Shown here: piece by piece, positions 60,602-64,000 of the stretch | Numbering within the stretch: the first letter of the stretch is position 1 | Layout: each line of letters starts with the position of its first letter | Source: Magnetococcus sp. PR-3 | GTDB lineage: Bacteria; Pseudomonadota; Magnetococcia; Magnetococcales; Magnetococcaceae | Direction: 5' to 3' | NCBI RefSeq assembly: GCF_036689865.1 | Contig: NZ_JBAHUQ010000032.1 | Coordinates: 1 to 64,000, forward strand | DNA length: 64,000 nt | Notes under the pieces: generated by a model | What the model saw: only the letters and a program-made list of their open reading frames with translations | The model's database searches: none | Told to the model about the DNA's origin: nothing | Made by a program: the position numbers and the translations under genes

Positions 60602-62833
60602 TTATGTTTCATCCATAGAGGGATCGTAAAAGCGGAAGTTGTTGCGGCCAGAATTTTTCACCGCGTACATGGCTAAATCGGCCCGTTTGGTCAGTGTCTC
60701 TAGATCCTCACCATGTTGGGGAAAGAGACTAATGCCGACACTGGTACCGATATGGGCAGTATGTTTGCCCAATATAAAGGGGGTTCGCATGAGCTCAATA
60801 ATCTTTTGAGCAACAATGGCGGGTTCCTCTGTTGAGGCAAGATCTTTTAGGATTACTGTAAACTCATCCCCCCCCAAGCGGGCCACCGTATCGTTGCTGC
60901 GCAAGCAGCCTGAAATGCGCTTGGATACTTCAATAAGCAGCATGTCACCAACATCATGTCCCTGAGTGTCGTTGACCTGTTTGAACTTATCTAAGTCTAA
61001 AAACATCAGCGCCATTTCCCCCCCTTTACGCTGCCCGTGGGAGATGGCCTGATCCATACGTTCATTAAATAACATGCGGTTGGGTAGGCCTGTAAGTGCA
61101 TCAAAGTGGGCAAGTTTTTGTAGTTTTTCTTTCTCTTCCAAACGTTTGGAAATATTGGTGGCAACGGCAACAAAAACGGGGGGCTGTTCACCATGGGAGA
61201 GCTGTAGACGGATCTCTACCGGCCGGGATTTTCCCTCTTTATTGAACATGCGGGTTTCAAAAACAATGCGCTCTTCTTCATGATTGAGTAGTTTGGCTAG
61301 ATCTTCCTTGAACGCCGCAGGATCCATTTCTGGAATTAATTCGGTAAAAACCAGTTCTGTAAGTTCATCATGGGAGTAGCGTAAGCGACGCCGTGCACCA
61401 TCACTGACTTGAAGCATTTTCAGTGAACGCGAGTCAAAAATGTAGATGGCGTTCATCGAGCCACCCATGACCCGGCCTAAGAGCTGGGTCACCTCTTCAG
61501 CCCGTTTACGGGAAGTAATATCCCGCATGGCGCCAATAATCTGTATGGCTTTACCCTGATCGTTGCGAATGATCTCCCCCATGGCCAGGATATACCACTC
61601 TTCCCCCGAGCTGTTGATCATGGTTTGTTCAACGGTAAAGCGATCTTCATCTTCATCCAGGGCAATGGCCCCTAATGTTTCGAGCAGGTGGCGCTGTCCA
61701 GCTTCATCATAACGACTTAGTAGGGATTCTAACCCCACATCCCGCTCTTGATCACTTAAGCTCAGTAGTTTGAGGCTACCATCAGAAAAATGCAGCTGCC
61801 CCTCTTGCAAAGCCCAGCTCCAACTCCCCATTTTGGCGATACCTTCGGCCTTAGAGAGGTTTGCTTTGGCTTTTTGTACAGCTTTTTCTGCCAGCCACCG
61901 TTCAATACCATTGGCCAAGGCTTGGGCAATATTTTCCAAAAAGATAATTTCACCTTGGAGGGCCGTATGCCCTTCAGGGGTATAAATGTTCATCACCCCC
62001 AAAACATCACCGTGGGCATGTATGGGGACACAGTAGTGCCCATAACTGGGTAGGCCTTCGTGAAATTCCTTTCCCATATCATCCAGGGTCTCAGCAAAGA
62101 TAATGCATGCTTTTTCGACAGCTTGACTGCAGAGACAGTGCCCCAGTGTTGTAATGCGGCAAGCATTGGCAATAGATTCAGGTAATCCTTGCGAAGCTTT
62201 GAGGATAAGGCGTTTGGTATGTTCACGATCACGGAGATGGATGGAGCCCATCTCTTCCAGTGTCATCCACGGGCTATCCAAAACCAGAGCAAGAGAGCGT
62301 TCCAGGAGTTCATCCATGCTTTTAGCATTGATGGAGAGATCCATAATGGCGCTGACAGCTTGCTGAATATCATTAAGGAGCTTGGGTTGGGTTGTGTCAC
62401 GTAAGGTTTCCACAACAGCCAGCAGGGTGCCATCGGCATCACGAATTTCGCCCGCCTCAAACAGCAGATACAGTTTTTGACCATTGCGGTTCAGGCACCA
62501 GTTTTCAGCATGCAGTCCACCTTGGACTGCGCTGGAAGCTTGTACATGTGGGTAGATCTTAACAGCCTCTTCCAGCCCATCTGCAAGGAGTGTATCGGCT
62601 AGGCAGGGGCGGGGTTCCTTGTAAAAGCCACGCCAGTGATCTCGGGTACCAATGACCTCCGATGCTTTGAGACCCGTTAAGGTCTCACAGGCGTTATTCC
62701 ACAAGATAACCTGATGGTTTTTATCAATGGCAAAGGCAGCTACCGAAAGATTGGCAAACACCTGTTGCAGTATTTGATGTTGATTGCTTTCCAGTTCGCT
62801 CACACCCACATGGCATGGCAGTGATGGCCACAC
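60602..62833 (-). CDS. PAS/GAF diguanylate cyclase
   Basis: 743 residues, soluble. Domains: PAS at about 20-150, GAF at about 165-320 (with LGHCLCSQAVEKACI, a Cys-containing ligand pocket), PAS at about 325-445, PAS at about 450-570, and a GGDEF domain at about 575-740 with an intact RLGGDEF motif and FLDLDKFKQVNDTQGHDVG metal site. No EAL domain, so it is probably a cyclase. A GTG start at 62833 is marginal; a start a few codons downstream is possible. Alone on minus; 107 bp separate it from the next operon. Confidence 0.9.
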   Translation of the reverse strand: MWPSLPCHVGVSELESNQHQILQQVFANLSVAAFAIDKNHQVILWNNACETLTGLKASEVIGTRDHWRGFYKEPRPCLADTLLADGLEEAVKIYPHVQASSAVQGGLHAENWCLNRNGQKLYLLFEAGEIRDADGTLLAVVETLRDTTQPKLLNDIQQAVSAIMDLSINAKSMDELLERSLALVLDSPWMTLEEMGSIHLRDREHTKRLILKASQGLPESIANACRITTLGHCLCSQAVEKACIIFAETLDDMGKEFHEGLPSYGHYCVPIHAHGDVLGVMNIYTPEGHTALQGEIIFLENIAQALANGIERWLAEKAVQKAKANLSKAEGIAKMGSWSWALQEGQLHFSDGSLKLLSLSDQERDVGLESLLSRYDEAGQRHLLETLGAIALDEDEDRFTVEQTMINSSGEEWYILAMGEIIRNDQGKAIQIIGAMRDITSRKRAEEVTQLLGRVMGGSMNAIYIFDSRSLKMLQVSDGARRRLRYSHDELTELVFTELIPEMDPAAFKEDLAKLLNHEEERIVFETRMFNKEGKSRPVEIRLQLSHGEQPPVFVAVATNISKRLEEKEKLQKLAHFDALTGLPNRMLFNERMDQAISHGQRKGGEMALMFLDLDKFKQVNDTQGHDVGDMLLIEVSKRISGCLRSNDTVARLGGDEFTVILKDLASTEEPAIVAQKIIELMRTPFILGKHTAHIGTSVGISLFPQHGEDLETLTKRADLAMYAVKNSGRNNFRFYDPSMDET

Positions 62834-63161
62834 CCCCCCAGCAAGTAAACCCCACAGAACAATCTGGATTTGATCGACCTTTTTATGGTCCGATATGTCC
62901 AGCTTTACGGATAACCGTACTCAATGAGTGCTCTGGTTTGTGCCCTGATGCACAGAAGTTGTTTTTTTTATTAGAAATGCATTCTATCACACTGAGTTTT
63001 TTTTTGAAGGCATGCTACGGTTTTTTCAGGATGATTGTGGTTTATGTCTGAATTCCTCGGGATGAAAGGTGTGTTTTTGTTTTGGATCAAGTTTTGAAGG
63101 GGGTATGCTGTAGTTTGGGCCACATTACCATCGTGCTGATTTTTGGTTGGGAGTCTCTACA
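62834..63161. other. Intergenic region between the cyclase and the aldo/keto reductase
   Basis: 328 bp between divergent genes, T-rich on the plus strand. No RNA gene, repeat or terminator is visible; promoter regions are assumed. Confidence 0.35.
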
Positions 63162-64000
63162 ATGAAGCGTCGTACATTCATTAAAGGATCGATCACCACC
63201 GCGGGTGCCGCGGTTGCCACCACGCTTTTGCCCGAACCTGCTCAAGCGGGTATGAAGCGTCCTCGCATTCAACAGTATCGCAAACTCGGGAAAACTGACA
63301 TCAAGATGAGCGATATCAGTTTTGGTGCTGGGCGTTTACGCAGTGGTTCCTTGGTACTGCGGGCAATCCACCGTGGGGTGAATTATATTGATACATCCCC
63401 TGACTATGGCCCCAGTGAAGAGGCCATTGGTGAAGCGCTGGCCAAATATAAAAAACGCGATAAGCTGATTATCGCCTCTAAATTTTGCCAGCCCAGCCAC
63501 CATTTACCGTTTGGTACGCGCAAAGCTGAATATATTTCCGCGGTAGAGGGTAGCCTCAAACGTTTGGGCACGGACTATATCGATGTGGTTTTTACCCATG
63601 CTATGGGTGGAGAGCGAAGTTTGGAGAAAGAACAACAGCGTCTGAATGATCCTGAGATGCTGGCGGCCTATGCGCAACTTAAACAAGAGGGCAAGGTGCG
63701 CTACTTAGCGACTTCCAGTCATGGTCCTTATAATATGGAGAGCTTGATGTTGTCAGCTGTCAAGAGTGGCCACTATGACATCATCATGCCCGCCTTTAAT
63801 TTTATGCGTTTTCCCCGGTTAAAAGAGGTGTTGGATACCGCGCAGGCTAAAGGCGTGGGGGTTATTGCCATGAAAACCCTGGCCGGAGCCAAAGCCAGCG
63901 GTGGTGATATGGAGCCTGGGCGTTTTGAGCAAGCGGCTTTTAAGTGGGTATTAAAACATACTCAGGTGGCTGGGTTGGTGATTAGCTTCCGCAAAACCCA
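63162..64000 (+). CDS. Tat-exported aldo/keto reductase, cut by window end
   Basis: At least 279 residues, still open at position 64000. The N-terminus is a Tat signal (MKRRTFIKGSITTAG, RR-x-F-x-K, to about residue 30). The aldo/keto reductase barrel follows: RKLGKTDIKMSDISFGAGR, catalytic Asp and Tyr in YIDTSPDYGPSEE, Lys in IIASKF, His in VVFTHAMGG, and the K-T-LAGAK segment. Such enzymes reduce carbonyls with NAD(P)H; export by Tat suggests a bound cofactor, but the substrate is unknown. ATG 63162; no clear ribosome site beyond GGGAGTC. A start without stop in the window explains its partial state. Confidence 0.9.
   Translation, partial: MKRRTFIKGSITTAGAAVATTLLPEPAQAGMKRPRIQQYRKLGKTDIKMSDISFGAGRLRSGSLVLRAIHRGVNYIDTSPDYGPSEEAIGEALAKYKKRDKLIIASKFCQPSHHLPFGTRKAEYISAVEGSLKRLGTDYIDVVFTHAMGGERSLEKEQQRLNDPEMLAAYAQLKQEGKVRYLATSSHGPYNMESLMLSAVKSGHYDIIMPAFNFMRFPRLKEVLDTAQAKGVGVIAMKTLAGAKASGGDMEPGRFEQAAFKWVLKHTQVAGLVISFRKT

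Noticed and set aside
1-64000. CRISPR arrays, IS elements, prophage genes, magnetosome (mam) genes
   Set aside because: None seen: no spaced direct repeats, transposase or phage proteins, and no mam-type genes in the window.

Overview
The window looks like chromosomal DNA of a motile, signal-rich, sulfur-oxidising proteobacterium. The combination of rDsr-type sulfur genes, a Na+-type flagellar stator, very many c-di-GMP and two-component proteins, and TPR-glycosyltransferase and TPR-sulfotransferase fusions fits a marine magnetotactic coccus (Magnetococcales, Magnetococcus-like). That assignment is inference from gene content; there is no rRNA in the window.

Layout. 0.1-1.1 kb: hemH on the minus strand. 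1.5-8.0 kb: a sulfur block, mrp (Fe-S carrier) - dsrN-like amidase - dsrEFH - dsrJOP, ending at a strong terminator. The catalytic dsrAB and the partners dsrC/M/K/L are not here. 8.5-12.8 kb: a REC-PAS-GGDEF-EAL protein, a truncated haemoglobin, a U32 tRNA-hydroxylation protein (TrhP-like) and a small Cys-rich unknown. 13-27.9 kb: a mixed stretch with TPR-GT9, SulP-STAS-cNMP transporter, REC-PAS-PP2C phosphatase, TPR-sulfotransferase, YjbQ, M23 peptidase + bactofilin, M48 peptidase + YjgN-like membrane protein, and a degenerate kinase with Sel1 repeats coupled to a single-Cys thioredoxin. 28.1-31.9 kb: an ammonium transporter fused to three PAS domains, GGDEF and EAL, behind a sigma-54-like promoter. 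32.2-42.2 kb: a lactate island, with a FadR/LldR-type regulator divergent from a TRAP transporter (DctPQM), LutABC and an FAD/Fe-S D-lactate dehydrogenase. 42.6-46.5 kb: two PilZ proteins with helical insertions and a PomA/PomB-type stator, motAB having a sigma-54-like promoter. 46.7-49.0 kb: mtnA, prmA, tRNA-Phe. 49.0-50.7 kb: a gene-poor, probably decayed stretch plus a small exported protein. 50.8-60.5 kb: RNase HI, then a chemosensory-type signalling operon (periplasmic repeat protein, Cache hybrid kinase with three receivers, CheB-CheR fusion, REC-PAS-kinase-REC). 60.6-62.8 kb: a PAS/GAF diguanylate cyclase. 63.2 kb to the end: a Tat-exported aldo/keto reductase cut by the window edge.

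How the parts connect. DsrEFH and DsrJOP belong to the cytoplasmic sulfur-relay and membrane electron-transfer parts of reverse dissimilatory sulfite reduction; DsrN would amidate the sirohaem of DsrAB encoded elsewhere. The lactate island would import and oxidise both lactate enantiomers under a pyruvate/lactate-type repressor whose likely operator lies between -35 and -10. Three GGDEF proteins, two EAL domains and two PilZ proteins point to c-di-GMP control of motility, with the PilZ genes sitting next to the stator genes. Among the least explained items are the eight-repeat periplasmic protein heading the CheB-CheR kinase operon, the PilZ proteins with long insertions, and the Amt-PAS-GGDEF-EAL fusion.
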